Shown one piece after another: positions 16,614-25,796 of a DNA stretch of 64,000 bases. Position numbers and translations under genes: made by a program. The stretch's first letter is position 1. Each line of letters begins with the position of its first letter. This DNA is from Sphingobacteriales bacterium (GTDB taxonomy: Bacteria; Bacteroidota; Bacteroidia; Chitinophagales; Chitinophagaceae): NCBI GenBank assembly GCA_012270485.1, contig JAAXIF010000018.1:57674-121673 (forward strand), given 5' to 3'. Under the pieces are notes generated by a model that was not told the origin of the DNA, ran no database searches, and was given only the letters and a program-made list of their open reading frames with translations.

Positions 16614-16712
16614 GCTGCTAGCTTCAAGCTACTAGCCTCTAGTTTTTAACTGGTTATTAGAAGCCCAAAACACTCTTCTAGCTAGAAGCTAGTAGCTAGT
16701 AGCTGATAGCTT
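16612..16712. repeat. AGCT-word repeat overlapping a gene end
   Basis: Roughly 100 bases of degenerate (T)AGCTxxxAGCT words on both strands (AAGCTGCTAGCTTCAAGCTA and GCTAGAAGCTAGTAGCTAGT). The right part encodes the last residues (LSATSY) and the TAG stop of the aminotransferase at 16689. Confidence 0.65.
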
Positions 16713-17966
16713 GCTTAAAGCACTTTCCAACTTCTCCAACATCTCCCCAATTTCTTCTTTCTTACAAGTGCCCACACTTAAACGATACCATGGACTATTG
16801 GCGCCGGCACCGAAGGCTGAGAAGGGTACTACTGCTAGTTTGGCTTCTGCAAGGATGTAAGATGTTACGTCTGATTGTGTTTCAAGTTTTTTTCCGTCGG
16901 CTGTGGTTTTACCTACGAGGTCTATTTTGATGGTAAGATAGATCGCAGCTTGTGGTGCAACAGCATCAACCGGATAGCCCTTTTGTTTGAGGGCAATAAA
17001 ACCATCATGAATATTTCTCAAACGCAATTCCACTTCTGATTTGAAATGGCTGAGGTAGCGTTGAATATTTTCTTTCTGCAATAAATATTGAGCCACCGCT
17101 TTCTGTTCTGCCATGGGTGCCCATGCACCTACATGACTTAAAATTGCTTTCATCTTGGCGATCACTGTACTCGGTCCTAAAGCCCAACCTACACGTACAC
17201 CGGTAGCTGCAAATACTTTGGAGATACCATCAATGAAAATAGTATAGTCTTTCATCGCAGGTCTCAATTGCAAGGGGTTGTGGTGAACTGTTGTGCCATA
17301 GGTAAGTGTCCAATACATTTGATCAAACATCAAATAACATTTCTTCTCGCCTTCACCTCTTTTTGCATTTTCTTCCAATATCAGATCACAAATAGCTTCC
17401 AGACTTTCTTTTTTGAGTGTGGTGCCTGTTGGATTCTGTGGCGTACAAATACAAATAAGTGTAGCACCACTGATATTTTTTTTGATATCTTCTACTGTAG
17501 GCATAAAATCATTCTCTACCCTACACTCTACCACACAATGCACCGCATCGGTCAAGTGTGTATAGTGATTGTTATTCCAAGAGGGAACACCATAAATCAC
17601 TTTATCGCCTTTGTCAACGATGGCTTTGAATAAAGTATAGATCAACGGACGGCCACCGGCTGCTATTTGAATTTCATTCGGTTCAAAACTCAATCCTTCC
17701 CATTCTTTAATGAATGCTGCTACCGACTTACGCAGATCCAACACACCTTCTGCTGCAGGATAGCTTGTGTTTCTATTGCGATAAGAATCGATGATGAGTT
17801 CCTCCAGCTCTGTAGGAATGGGAAATACAGAAGGATCAAAATCACCAATAGTGAGGTTATATATCTTTTCACCATTACGAATACGTTCACTGATGGCATT
17901 ACCTAGTTTCACGATCTCACTGCCCGATAAGGTTTCAGCTAAATGACTCAGTTTTGGCATACTCAT
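16689..17966 (-). CDS. PLP-dependent aminotransferase, class I/II
   Basis: Cytoplasmic transaminase of 425 residues, related to aspartate and aromatic aminotransferases. The PLP lysine lies in IDGISKVFAATGVRVGW (about residue 235), with the phosphate-binding Arg in the same motif. Other landmarks are AAGGRPLIYTLFKAIVDKGD (cofactor contact region), CTPQNPTGTTLKKE and the C-terminal substrate Arg in SPWYRLSVG. The amino acid substrate is not predictable. The 3' end has been captured by an intergenic repeat, which supplies the final residues. Confidence 0.9.
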   Translation of the reverse strand: MSMPKLSHLAETLSGSEIVKLGNAISERIRNGEKIYNLTIGDFDPSVFPIPTELEELIIDSYRNRNTSYPAAEGVLDLRKSVAAFIKEWEGLSFEPNEIQIAAGGRPLIYTLFKAIVDKGDKVIYGVPSWNNNHYTHLTDAVHCVVECRVENDFMPTVEDIKKNISGATLICICTPQNPTGTTLKKESLEAICDLILEENAKRGEGEKKCYLMFDQMYWTLTYGTTVHHNPLQLRPAMKDYTIFIDGISKVFAATGVRVGWALGPSTVIAKMKAILSHVGAWAPMAEQKAVAQYLLQKENIQRYLSHFKSEVELRLRNIHDGFIALKQKGYPVDAVAPQAAIYLTIKIDLVGKTTADGKKLETQSDVTSYILAEAKLAVVPFSAFGAGANSPWYRLSVGTCKKEEIGEMLEKLESALSKLSATSY

Positions 17967-18084
17967 ACTAAAGGTTTTGTTCCGGCGGCAAAATTAAGTT
18001 TTTCCAATGGAGAACGGTGGAAATATTGAATGTTGAATAATGAATATCGAAGGGAAATTGACGGTTGGGTGACATGAGAGAGGT

Positions 18085-18138
18085 AAAGCCGCAGATTTGC
18101 AGATTAATGTCATTAAAAATCTGCGAATCTGCGGCTTT
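18085..18138. repeat. Imperfect 20-bp hairpin of the GCAGATT family
   Basis: AAAGCCGCAGATTTGCAGAT and ATCTGCGAATCTGCGGCTTT form a long imperfect stem with a 13-base loop. The words recur at 27240 and 27736. It could act as a bidirectional terminator between the aminotransferase start and the Cdd1-like gene. Confidence 0.65.
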
Positions 18139-18153
18139 ATATATTATTAAGAA

Positions 18154-18185
18154 ACTTTTGGAAAGTTCCGGAACTTTCCAAAAGT
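18154..18185. repeat. 32-base perfect palindrome
   Basis: ACTTTTGGAAAGTTCC followed by its exact reverse complement. Its last base is part of the stop codon of the Cdd1-like gene. The left half together with the preceding TAAGAA also recurs at 19701-19720. It may serve as terminator of the Cdd1-RhuM operon. Confidence 0.85.
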
Positions 18186-18658
18186 CAGCGATCAAACCAA
18201 GCTTTTTGAGGTCTGGTTTTTGGATAACCGTTTTCAGCGCGAAACTTTTTTCGTTCTTCGGTAAAGTCCCACCAGGTTTTTTGCATGTCATGTGTGTTTG
18301 CAAAGTTCACGACCAATCTAAATTGGTCTTCCACACAAGGGTCAACCCAATAACCTTTTTTCTGTTCGTATTCGTCTGTGAGTTGAGCGCCGTCTTTTTG
18401 TTTGAGTTCATTGAGTGAATAATAACCCAAAAACACAAGGTCTTCAGCAAACTTTATTCCGACTGAAGGAACCGTTTGAAATGCTGCTAACGCATAAATT
18501 TCTTTTGCGCGTTCTTTTGTGGCGTTTAATAATGCTTCTAATTCGTCGGATGCGAAATCGAGAATGTTCGCGATTTTGATTTTATGCTTTCTCAAATGAG
18601 ATTTCTCTATTTCAGTTAATGGAAGTTTTATGTTTTTCTTATTTTTCATTCTCAGCAA
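18185..18658 (-). CDS. Helix-hairpin-helix 'pathogenicity locus' (Cdd1) protein
   Basis: 157 residues. The C-terminal 100 residues match the Cdd1 family: a helix-hairpin-helix core (FQTVPSVGIKFAEDLVFLGY), LNELKQKDGAQLTDEYEQ, the hallmark WVDPCVEDQFRLVVNFA, and the final aromatic KTWWDF. Helix-hairpin-helix units bind DNA without sequence preference; the function of Cdd1 proteins is not established. It starts 3 bases after the RhuM-like gene on the same strand, so the two are one operon, and both lie between copies of a 20-base direct repeat. Confidence 0.8.
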   Translation of the reverse strand: MLRMKNKKNIKLPLTEIEKSHLRKHKIKIANILDFASDELEALLNATKERAKEIYALAAFQTVPSVGIKFAEDLVFLGYYSLNELKQKDGAQLTDEYEQKKGYWVDPCVEDQFRLVVNFANTHDMQKTWWDFTEERKKFRAENGYPKTRPQKAWFDR

Positions 18659-18661
18659 AAG

Positions 18662-19663
18662 TTATTGATCCTTTTTCTTTTTCAGAAGCGCAATATCTCT
18701 TTCCAACTCTTGTAGGCTTTGTTCTTTTTCGATTGCCTTTTGTGCGAGTTGGTATTTTTCAAATTCTTCTTCTGATTTCTTCACCGCCATTTCGTGACTG
18801 ATTTTTCCTGCGTGAGAAAGTAATTCTCTTGCGTTTAATTGCAAAATGGCATCTAGGCGCTGAATCCAGTCATTCATATACATGGGCGTACGCTGCTGCG
18901 CCATTGTTTCGGCAAAAGCAAGGTATTGTTCTACCAAAAGTCCGAGCAGTTTTATTTCATCTTCATTCAGGTAATTTTTGGCAATGCCGGTATCTGATTT
19001 TTTGATAGGAACAGCTTCTTTCTTATCATACGATTGCATACCCATTAAAGGAAGCGTTGCATCTGCTCTGCGATACACAAGCTCCGCTGCTGTTTGCTGG
19101 CTGATAGCCCACAATAGTTTATTTTGAACCCCTTTAAAGAATGTGATTGTTTTTTCGTCTTTAGGGTCGTAATCAATACTGGTGGTGTAGATGTCTTTTA
19201 TTTTTTGATAAAAGAACCGTTCCGAAATACGTATTTCCCGAATGCGTTCCTGCAATTCGTTGAAATAGTTCATGGAAGTGCCCGACTTAAATCGATCATC
19301 ATTCAACGCGAATCCCTTAATAATATATTCCTTCAATCGCTGGGTTGCCCAAATACGAAACTGTGTGCCCTGGGGGGATTTTACGCGATAACCTACTGAA
19401 ATGATGACGTCTAGATTATAGTATTTTGTATCATAGTTTTTGCCATCAGCAGCAGTATGTCGGAAATTCCGACATACTGAGTTTTCATTCAGTTCTCCCT
19501 CTATAAAAATATTTTGTATGTGTTCTGTTATAGTGGTTCTACCTTTACCAAACAGTTCTGCCATTTGAGCCTGTGTAAGCCAAACGGTTTCTTCCTCCAG
19601 CCGAACATCTATTTTAATGTTGCCTTCGGTATTTTGATAGATGATGATTTCGCCGCTAGTCAT
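18662..19663 (-). CDS. RhuM-family protein
   Basis: 333 residues, cytoplasmic. The N-terminus EIIIYQNTEGNIKIDVRLE then VWLTQAQMAELFGKGRTTIT is the winged-helix-like opening of the RhuM family (COG3943). It is followed by KYYNLDVIISVGYRVKSPQG and FRIWATQRLKEYIIKGFALN, the conserved central motif. A Lys/Glu-rich coiled C-terminus follows. RhuM was named from a Salmonella pathogenicity island; such genes are common in mobile islands, often beside restriction genes or toxins, and their activity is unknown. It is the upstream gene of the Cdd1 operon. Confidence 0.88.
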   Translation of the reverse strand: MTSGEIIIYQNTEGNIKIDVRLEEETVWLTQAQMAELFGKGRTTITEHIQNIFIEGELNENSVCRNFRHTAADGKNYDTKYYNLDVIISVGYRVKSPQGTQFRIWATQRLKEYIIKGFALNDDRFKSGTSMNYFNELQERIREIRISERFFYQKIKDIYTTSIDYDPKDEKTITFFKGVQNKLLWAISQQTAAELVYRRADATLPLMGMQSYDKKEAVPIKKSDTGIAKNYLNEDEIKLLGLLVEQYLAFAETMAQQRTPMYMNDWIQRLDAILQLNARELLSHAGKISHEMAVKKSEEEFEKYQLAQKAIEKEQSLQELERDIALLKKKKDQ

Positions 19664-19700
19664 TGTACACTGATGCTTTTAATAACCATTACTAAAGACC

Positions 19701-19720
19701 TAAGAAACTTTTGGAAAGTT
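19701..19720. repeat. Direct-repeat copy flanking the Cdd1-RhuM pair
   Basis: TAAGAAACTTTTGGAAAGTT, identical to 18148-18167. The two copies bracket exactly the two-gene unit. This may be the footprint of an insertion, or two members of an intergenic repeat family. Confidence 0.6.
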
Positions 19721-19725
19721 TTCGA

Positions 19726-21939
19726 TTACATACTTATTACCTTTTCAAATATTCCAATTACTTTAAAGTTTATTAACTTATCATTTGTTAGTTCAATATC
19801 CGAGTACTCTTGATTATCTGATAAAGATTTCAAAATTATTACTGCATGATTCCATCCATCTGATGAAATATTCTTTACACTATGGTATTCTTTTACTGTA
19901 TAACCTGAGCCAAAATCGCTGTCATGGATATCTGTTGATTCTACTAATACTATTTTACCATCTCGAGATCCTCCCTCGTATTGTTTGAAGAGGCAATATG
20001 AACCGTTAGGAATTTTTTGATTCATAGATTCTCCTAAAACCTTACAAATAAAGTACCCTTTTTTAGCAGAAATATTAAATGGTGGCTCTACCCAAGTTAA
20101 TTCGGAGTGAATTTGTAGATCACTAAACTTTCCAGCTGCAGCTGTAATATCAATTAAAGGAATAGAATTTATGTATGGAATTACCTCTTCCAAACGTAAT
20201 ATCCTAAATGGAAGATCCTTTTTGAAAGTTTCTATATGTTGTTTCAAATAATCTTTTAGTTCTTTATTACAAGCATATATAAAAGTACCCCTAATACCTC
20301 GATACATTATCGTTTTATATATATTGACGATGTATGACTTCAAAGACTCTGGATCAGAAATTCCTTTTTTTCCATTAATATCAAAATAGTGATTTGAATC
20401 AATTTCAATACAGCCTTTCTCTTTATTATAGTTAATCTCTTTACCAAATATTATTACTGCATAATTCAAGTCATAGCCTTGCGTTGTATGTATGCACCCG
20501 ATTTCATTAAAAGCATTAGCTGAATTTATCCAATCCTTATCTGTAGAGTTCCATTTAAACTTCAAACCATCTAACTCAATATCAGTAACTTCAGGAGATG
20601 GTTTTGGATCAAGTTTTGGATTTGATAACCAAGGCCATGAATATCCCGCTATCATTCTACACAGTCCGAATTCATTTTCACGATCGATTAACTCGGTATG
20701 TAGATCACAAAAATTCTCAAATATGTACAATTCATAATTTTCTTCTCTGTATTTATTTTTTTCCGTTCTTTCCACATGGAGTAAATCATGAACAAATTGA
20801 ATATAATTATTACCTCCCTTCACCCGCATTTGAGACTTGAGTTCAATTTTTAATGTGCTCTTTTCATTTAAAAGATCAGTAAATCTTATTGCGTCAACAT
20901 CTGATGGTTTTATAGATTGAGCAGAGTCATAGAAGAAAATTTGGTTTTTACTATTTGCCATTATCCAATCTAGCTCTGTTCCTGTATCATCAAGTCCTAA
21001 TTTCTCATTATTCTTTTTAAAAATACCCATCCATCCTATATTCTTATACTTCCTTAATCGATGAGCCTCATCAACAATTAATAAATCATACTTCTCTTTC
21101 GACTTAAGTGTTTCTGATGGATTTATAACCATTGATGACTTTAATCCCGGTACCTTCTTAAAGACTTTTTCTAAAGACTCTCTAAGCGATGTCATTGCTA
21201 CAACTAAACCAATTTTTGCATTTGGATATTTTTTATTAAAGTTCTTTATATAGTTGATCTCTCGTAACTCATCATCATTTAACTCCTCAATTCGTTCATT
21301 TTCTACATCGGTAGTAAGTAGTTTCATTAAATATGTAGCCAATATAGTTTTCCCAGTTCCAGCACTACCACTTATAAATATTCGATTTGATGTATTTGAA
21401 GTCAACCCATCTAGGATTTCTAGAACTGAATTATATTGGTCTTCATTCAGAGATTTATATGGAGAATATTTGAATAGTTCTGAGTTTTCAATTTCATTCA
21501 AAGATTTAGTTACAATCTTTTTCTCAATTAACTTATTCCAAACTTCTTTGAAGAGGTTCTTGTAAAGATCTTGCTGATAGTATTTATGATTGATTAAACC
21601 AAAGTTTCCATTTTGAAGTTCGTAGGTTCCTTCCGCTGTGATATATTGAATTAAACTAGATTCAATATCTAATGTGGCTGATTTATTAAACTTGTCAGAC
21701 CCAATTATTGAAATTTTATTGAGTTTACATCTTTCGGGATTGGCTAAATGGTTTTGTATTCGCTTAGATGCATTTGTTGACTCCCCAACATATGCCACTT
21801 TTATTGAATCGTTCTGAATAAAATAAACCAGTGGCCATTGACTTTTAACCCATAGATTTTGCTCAATCTTATTTAAAGACTCTTTGGAGAAATCATATTG
21901 TTCTGAAATTTCAATAGATAATTCAAAAGAAGTACTCAT
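19726..21939 (-). CDS. GIY-YIG nuclease / SF1 helicase (DUF2075) / S24 peptidase-like fusion
   Basis: 737-residue, three-part protein. (1) Residues 30-100 are a GIY-YIG-type nuclease domain (PLVYFIQNDSIKVAYVGEST then ASKRIQNHL). (2) Residues 165-600 are a DUF2075 superfamily 1 helicase/ATPase with Walker A SGSAGTGKT, Walker B DLLIVDEAHRL, a SQMR motif and C-terminal helicase motifs (CIHTTQGYDLNYAVII, MYRGIRGTFIYA). (3) Residues 615-737 resemble a LexA/S24 serine-lysine peptidase: AAAGKFSD, catalytic-Ser motif VLGESMNQKIPNGSYC, GKIVLVES and a Lys in GYTVKEYHS. The start overlaps the upstream MazG-like stop by 4 bases. It is probably a nucleic-acid-processing defence protein; that role is inferred. 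Confidence 0.85.
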   Translation of the reverse strand: MSTSFELSIEISEQYDFSKESLNKIEQNLWVKSQWPLVYFIQNDSIKVAYVGESTNASKRIQNHLANPERCKLNKISIIGSDKFNKSATLDIESSLIQYITAEGTYELQNGNFGLINHKYYQQDLYKNLFKEVWNKLIEKKIVTKSLNEIENSELFKYSPYKSLNEDQYNSVLEILDGLTSNTSNRIFISGSAGTGKTILATYLMKLLTTDVENERIEELNDDELREINYIKNFNKKYPNAKIGLVVAMTSLRESLEKVFKKVPGLKSSMVINPSETLKSKEKYDLLIVDEAHRLRKYKNIGWMGIFKKNNEKLGLDDTGTELDWIMANSKNQIFFYDSAQSIKPSDVDAIRFTDLLNEKSTLKIELKSQMRVKGGNNYIQFVHDLLHVERTEKNKYREENYELYIFENFCDLHTELIDRENEFGLCRMIAGYSWPWLSNPKLDPKPSPEVTDIELDGLKFKWNSTDKDWINSANAFNEIGCIHTTQGYDLNYAVIIFGKEINYNKEKGCIEIDSNHYFDINGKKGISDPESLKSYIVNIYKTIMYRGIRGTFIYACNKELKDYLKQHIETFKKDLPFRILRLEEVIPYINSIPLIDITAAAGKFSDLQIHSELTWVEPPFNISAKKGYFICKVLGESMNQKIPNGSYCLFKQYEGGSRDGKIVLVESTDIHDSDFGSGYTVKEYHSVKNISSDGWNHAVIILKSLSDNQEYSDIELTNDKLINFKVIGIFEKVISM

Positions 21940-22265
21940 AGCTCATCATATTTTTTTGCAGATCCTTTTGCTTTATCAACAGGATATTTCTCTCCATTTT
22001 TTTTAATCTTATCAAGAACTATCTGCTTTACATCGAATTTATATTTTTCAGCAAGGAGGAAGGCAAAAGCAAAAACATCTGCTAATTCTTCTTTTACACT
22101 TTCAGGATTTGCATCATTTGCATTCTTCCAGAGAAATAATTCTAAAAGCTCTGCGGCCTCAATATTGACCGCTAACGCAAGATCTTTAGGATTATGAAAC
22201 TGCTCCCATTCTCTTTCGTTTCTAAACTTCAAGAGCGCTTGTATAATTTCTTCGCATTCTTTCAT
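21936..22265 (-). CDS. MazG-like nucleotide pyrophosphohydrolase
   Basis: 109-residue all-alpha NTP pyrophosphatase of the MazG/RS21-C6 type. The metal-binding pattern is complete: DLALAVNIEAAELLELFLW carries the ExxE part and VKEELADVFAFAFLLAEKY the ExxD part. The family hydrolyses (d)NTPs to monophosphates. Upstream gene of the coupled pair with the GIY-YIG/helicase/S24 protein (ATGA overlap). It may deplete or cleanse nucleotides during infection, but that is inference from the neighbour. Confidence 0.88.
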   Translation of the reverse strand: MKECEEIIQALLKFRNEREWEQFHNPKDLALAVNIEAAELLELFLWKNANDANPESVKEELADVFAFAFLLAEKYKFDVKQIVLDKIKKNGEKYPVDKAKGSAKKYDEL

Positions 22266-22475
22266 TTCTTTCTGTGTTTAAAGATAAAAGCACTACAAGG
22301 GTATCGTGAATAGCTAAATTTTTATACGCGATTTTGTATGAATCTGTTTTTGAGCTTAATTCCTTACGAAGAAATCTCTTTCAACATAATCGCTTTCTGA
22401 TAAACATACGATTTTTTTTATATGGCTTTAAGATGATTTCTATGAATTAGGCGAATTTTTTCAAGACTTTAAATT
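22266..22475. other. A+T-rich intergenic stretch, likely promoter of the MazG-helicase pair
   Basis: No gene seen on either strand. It must hold the start signals of the MazG-like gene on the minus strand, but no -7/-33 pair could be fixed with confidence. Confidence 0.4.
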
Positions 22476-22504
22476 AAAAGGGACCACCAATGGTGGTCCC
22501 TTTT
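22476..22504 (-). terminator. Bidirectional terminator after the BNR-repeat gene
   Basis: Stem AAAAGGGACCACC / GGTGGTCCCTTTT with a 3-base loop; T runs on both strands. It is 22 bases past the stop of the 22526 gene. Confidence 0.92.
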
Positions 22505-22525
22505 ATGCTCTTTAAAAAATATTTC

Positions 22526-25500
22526 CTACTCTATCACCTTATAATCCTTAAACAACTTCAACTCAATCTTATCCGCCACTGCTCTAAATGCTTTCCACTT
22601 GGCATCAAACAAGGTATTAGCACGGTTGATGACTTCTGAAATTTTATCTTCTGCTGTTTTCATCAGTCTTTCTTCCTGCTCACCTGGTACCATTGTTTTA
22701 CCGGTGATGTTGGAGCGCGCTTCATTGAGATAACCATTGATGGTTACCTGTGGTATATTACCGTAGCCCTGTTTGGTTTGTGGTTTGCCATTCAGCATTT
22801 CACGAATGGCTTGTATTTCTTCACGAATAGGCTTCATGGTTTTGCGAATGGTATCGGCTTGTTTCGCATCGATATCACGCAAAGCGGTTTCTACTTTATT
22901 CATGATGCCTTCTGCATCACTGAAACGCTCATTCAACGTACCCAGTCTGATCGAACTCTTATTCAAACGATCCGTCGCTTTACGCAATGCATCACGCACT
23001 GCTTTTGGCGTTGGTGCATATGGATCATCATTCACAACAATTGTGGTACTATCACTGATATTTCTTCCAAGGTTCATTACTACTTTATAGGTACCCGGAT
23101 CAACAGGTAATCCTGCCGGTTCTGCAGTAGCTCCACCACCACCACCAAAACGTCCGCCACCGCCGCCTCTTCCGCCAAAACCTCCACCACCGGGTATTCT
23201 CACACCTCTTCCTTCCATTCCCCAGTAGTAACGGTTCAATCCGGTATCTGCTTTAGCAGTAAGTGTTCTTATGAGTACATTGTTTGCATCATAAATGTGC
23301 ATGGTTACGGTATCACTCAATTTGTTTCGTCCGGTATCGGCTGCTGTTTTATTTACAAAGAAACTGATCGGTGCTCCTGATCTTCTGTTCTCTCCTTCAT
23401 AAGTACCCCATACACTATATTCAATACCCGATGCATTTTTACGCTTGGCCTGATAACCATCAGGTAATGCAAAAGCAGTCAGTTTATTGCTGAACACTTG
23501 TCCTTTATTCGCAGCCAATTTGCGAAGCGGACGAATATCATCCAGTATCCACAGTGCACGTCCAAAAGTTGCGATCACCAGATCCGCTTCTCTTTCTTGA
23601 ATCACCATATCATACGTAGATACAGAAGGATATCCATTTTTGAATTGCTGGAAGTTGGTTCCATAATCCAAACTGATGAACAAACCTTGCTCTGTTCCAA
23701 GAAAGATCAAATTTGGTTCTGTTGGGTCTTGTACTACACACAAAGTATATCCGGTTACTTTTTTCTCATCTACCAAATTCGTCCAGGTTTTACCATAATC
23801 GGTTGTACGGAATAAATAGGGTTTGTTGTTACCACGACGATAATCATTCACTACTACATATGCTTCACCACCATTATGTCTAGATGCACGGATCTGTGGA
23901 ACCCAAGCGCCCGTTGGCATGCCTGGGATTTTACCGCGGAAATTTGTCCAGGTTTTACCACCATCTCTCGTGAGTTGAACATTGCCATCATCGGTTCCTA
24001 CCCAAATCACTCCTTTTTCTTTTGCAGAGGGTTCGATAGCAATAATGGTACAATGGTTTTCTGCACCCGTAATATCTACCGATAAACCACCATTATTACT
24101 TTGATCAATTTTTGCACTATCATTGTTCGTGAGATCACCAGAGATCTGTGTCCAGGAAGCACCTTTATCGGTACTCATGTTCACTAGCTGACTTCCATAA
24201 TAGATGGTCTTCTTATCAAATGGATCTTGCGCGATCGCAGCATTCCAGTTGAATCGCTGACGAACACCATTTGCAGTTGTTGGCGGACGAATACTCCATC
24301 TTTCTCCGGTAGTAATATTATAACGTCCTACATTTCCTCCCTGACTCATACTGTATACCCAATTTTCATCTTCCGGATCAGGCATTACATCAAAACCATC
24401 ACCACCACCTACTGCTTCCCAGAATGCATTGCGGATACCGCTTTGTCTCCATACATAAGCCGGGCCATGCCAGCTACCGTTATCCTGCAAACCACCCATG
24501 ACATTGTAAGGAATTTTGTTGTCTACATTGATATGATAGAATTGTCCGAGTGGTAATTTCTCATCAAACTGCCAGTTCTTTCCGCGATCACGCGTAATGG
24601 CGATACCACCATCATTACCATCAATGATAAAGTTGCCATCTTTTGGATGGATCCAGAAAGCGTGGTGATCAGGATGAATACCTGCATAAGGGATCACGGT
24701 TTTGAAGGTTTTACCTGCATCTTCACTTACAGTAATGATCTGATTGATATTGTACAATCTGTTTTCATTGGTAGGATCCACCGCGATATCCTGAAAATAA
24801 AACGCACGATTGGTCACTACTGCTGCATCGCTGTTCACCAGTTCCCAGTTATTACCTCCATCATCACTTTTATACAATCCATTTTTAGTAGCTTCTACCA
24901 ATGCATATACACGCTTTGGATCATTGCGTGCAATGGTGATACCGATACGACCATAATCACCATCAGGCAAACCATTGGACTTGTCTAGTTTGGTCCAGTT
25001 TTTACCGCCATCATAGGTTACATAAAAACCACTGCCTTTACCACCGCCCTGTAAACTCCAGGGAGTACGCTGGTGCTGATACATGTTCACAAACAATTTA
25101 TTCGGATTGGCCGGATCCATCGCCATATCACCTACACCCGAAATATCATTCGTGTACAAAATTTTATTCCAGGTAAAACCACCATCGGTTGTTTTGTACA
25201 CACCACGCTCAGGATGTGCGGCGAAAGGATTGCCGATCACTCCAACATACACTACATCCGGATTATTTGGATCGATAATGATGCGGTGGATATTACTGGT
25301 TTTTTCCAGTCCCATCATTTTCCAGGTCTTACCACCGTCAATGCTTTTGTAGATACCGCCGCCTAAACTAATAGAGTTACGCGGATTACCCTCACCGGTT
25401 CCTGCCCATACCACACTTGGATTACTTTGTGTGATAGCTACAGCACCAATATTTAAAATGGGTTGATCATCAAAGATCGACTCCCAGCTGGCGCCACCAT

Positions 25501-25714
25501 TTTCAGTTTTCCATACACCACCACTCGCTGTTCCGAGGTAAATGATGTTGGGATTGGTCCATACTGCATCGATAGCAGTTACTCGTCCACTCATACCGGC
25601 CGGACCGATATTACGTGGTTTCATGTTTTTAAAGTGTTTTGAAAGATCTGCCTGTTGGGCAAAAGAAAGAATTGCAGTGCTGAATAGCATTGCAGCAAAC
25701 AGTAGTTTTTTCAT
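22526..25714 (-). CDS. Secreted BNR/sortilin-like beta-propeller protein
   Basis: 1062 residues with a signal peptide (MKKLLFAAMLFSTAILSFAQ). The first 720 residues are BNR/Asp-box units (SxDxGxTW), for example SIDGGKTWKMMG, TTDGGFTWNK, TYDGGKNWTK, SDDGGNNWELV, TRDGGKTWTNF and TTDYGKTWTNL. They form ten-bladed sortilin/VPS10-type propellers opening with KPRNIGPAGMSGRVTAID. A Gly-rich linker (about residue 848, GGGGFGGRGGGGGRFGGGG) and a helical C-terminal domain follow. Related genes are annotated as glycosyl hydrolase or photosystem assembly-like proteins; no sialidase catalytic set is evident. Possibly a secreted binding or peptide-handling protein. Confidence 0.85.
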   Translation of the reverse strand: MKKLLFAAMLFSTAILSFAQQADLSKHFKNMKPRNIGPAGMSGRVTAIDAVWTNPNIIYLGTASGGVWKTENGGASWESIFDDQPILNIGAVAITQSNPSVVWAGTGEGNPRNSISLGGGIYKSIDGGKTWKMMGLEKTSNIHRIIIDPNNPDVVYVGVIGNPFAAHPERGVYKTTDGGFTWNKILYTNDISGVGDMAMDPANPNKLFVNMYQHQRTPWSLQGGGKGSGFYVTYDGGKNWTKLDKSNGLPDGDYGRIGITIARNDPKRVYALVEATKNGLYKSDDGGNNWELVNSDAAVVTNRAFYFQDIAVDPTNENRLYNINQIITVSEDAGKTFKTVIPYAGIHPDHHAFWIHPKDGNFIIDGNDGGIAITRDRGKNWQFDEKLPLGQFYHINVDNKIPYNVMGGLQDNGSWHGPAYVWRQSGIRNAFWEAVGGGDGFDVMPDPEDENWVYSMSQGGNVGRYNITTGERWSIRPPTTANGVRQRFNWNAAIAQDPFDKKTIYYGSQLVNMSTDKGASWTQISGDLTNNDSAKIDQSNNGGLSVDITGAENHCTIIAIEPSAKEKGVIWVGTDDGNVQLTRDGGKTWTNFRGKIPGMPTGAWVPQIRASRHNGGEAYVVVNDYRRGNNKPYLFRTTDYGKTWTNLVDEKKVTGYTLCVVQDPTEPNLIFLGTEQGLFISLDYGTNFQQFKNGYPSVSTYDMVIQEREADLVIATFGRALWILDDIRPLRKLAANKGQVFSNKLTAFALPDGYQAKRKNASGIEYSVWGTYEGENRRSGAPISFFVNKTAADTGRNKLSDTVTMHIYDANNVLIRTLTAKADTGLNRYYWGMEGRGVRIPGGGGFGGRGGGGGRFGGGGGATAEPAGLPVDPGTYKVVMNLGRNISDSTTIVVNDDPYAPTPKAVRDALRKATDRLNKSSIRLGTLNERFSDAEGIMNKVETALRDIDAKQADTIRKTMKPIREEIQAIREMLNGKPQTKQGYGNIPQVTINGYLNEARSNITGKTMVPGEQEERLMKTAEDKISEVINRANTLFDAKWKAFRAVADKIELKLFKDYKVIE

Positions 25715-25796
25715 TCCATTGGTTTTTGGGATCGGAATTTCTGCAATTAATGGGGTATTGCCAAATTAGAAGGATAATTGGGTGAAGAGGGTGCGA

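Noticed and set aside
17968..18303. 111-codon frame on the minus strand.
   Set aside because: It runs through the two hairpins and the end of the Cdd1-like gene in another frame; no family resemblance.
22773..25366. Many antisense frames of about 70-113 codons over the BNR-repeat gene.
   Set aside because: Shadows of a strongly repetitive coding sequence; the minus-strand frame with BNR motifs and signal peptide is the gene.
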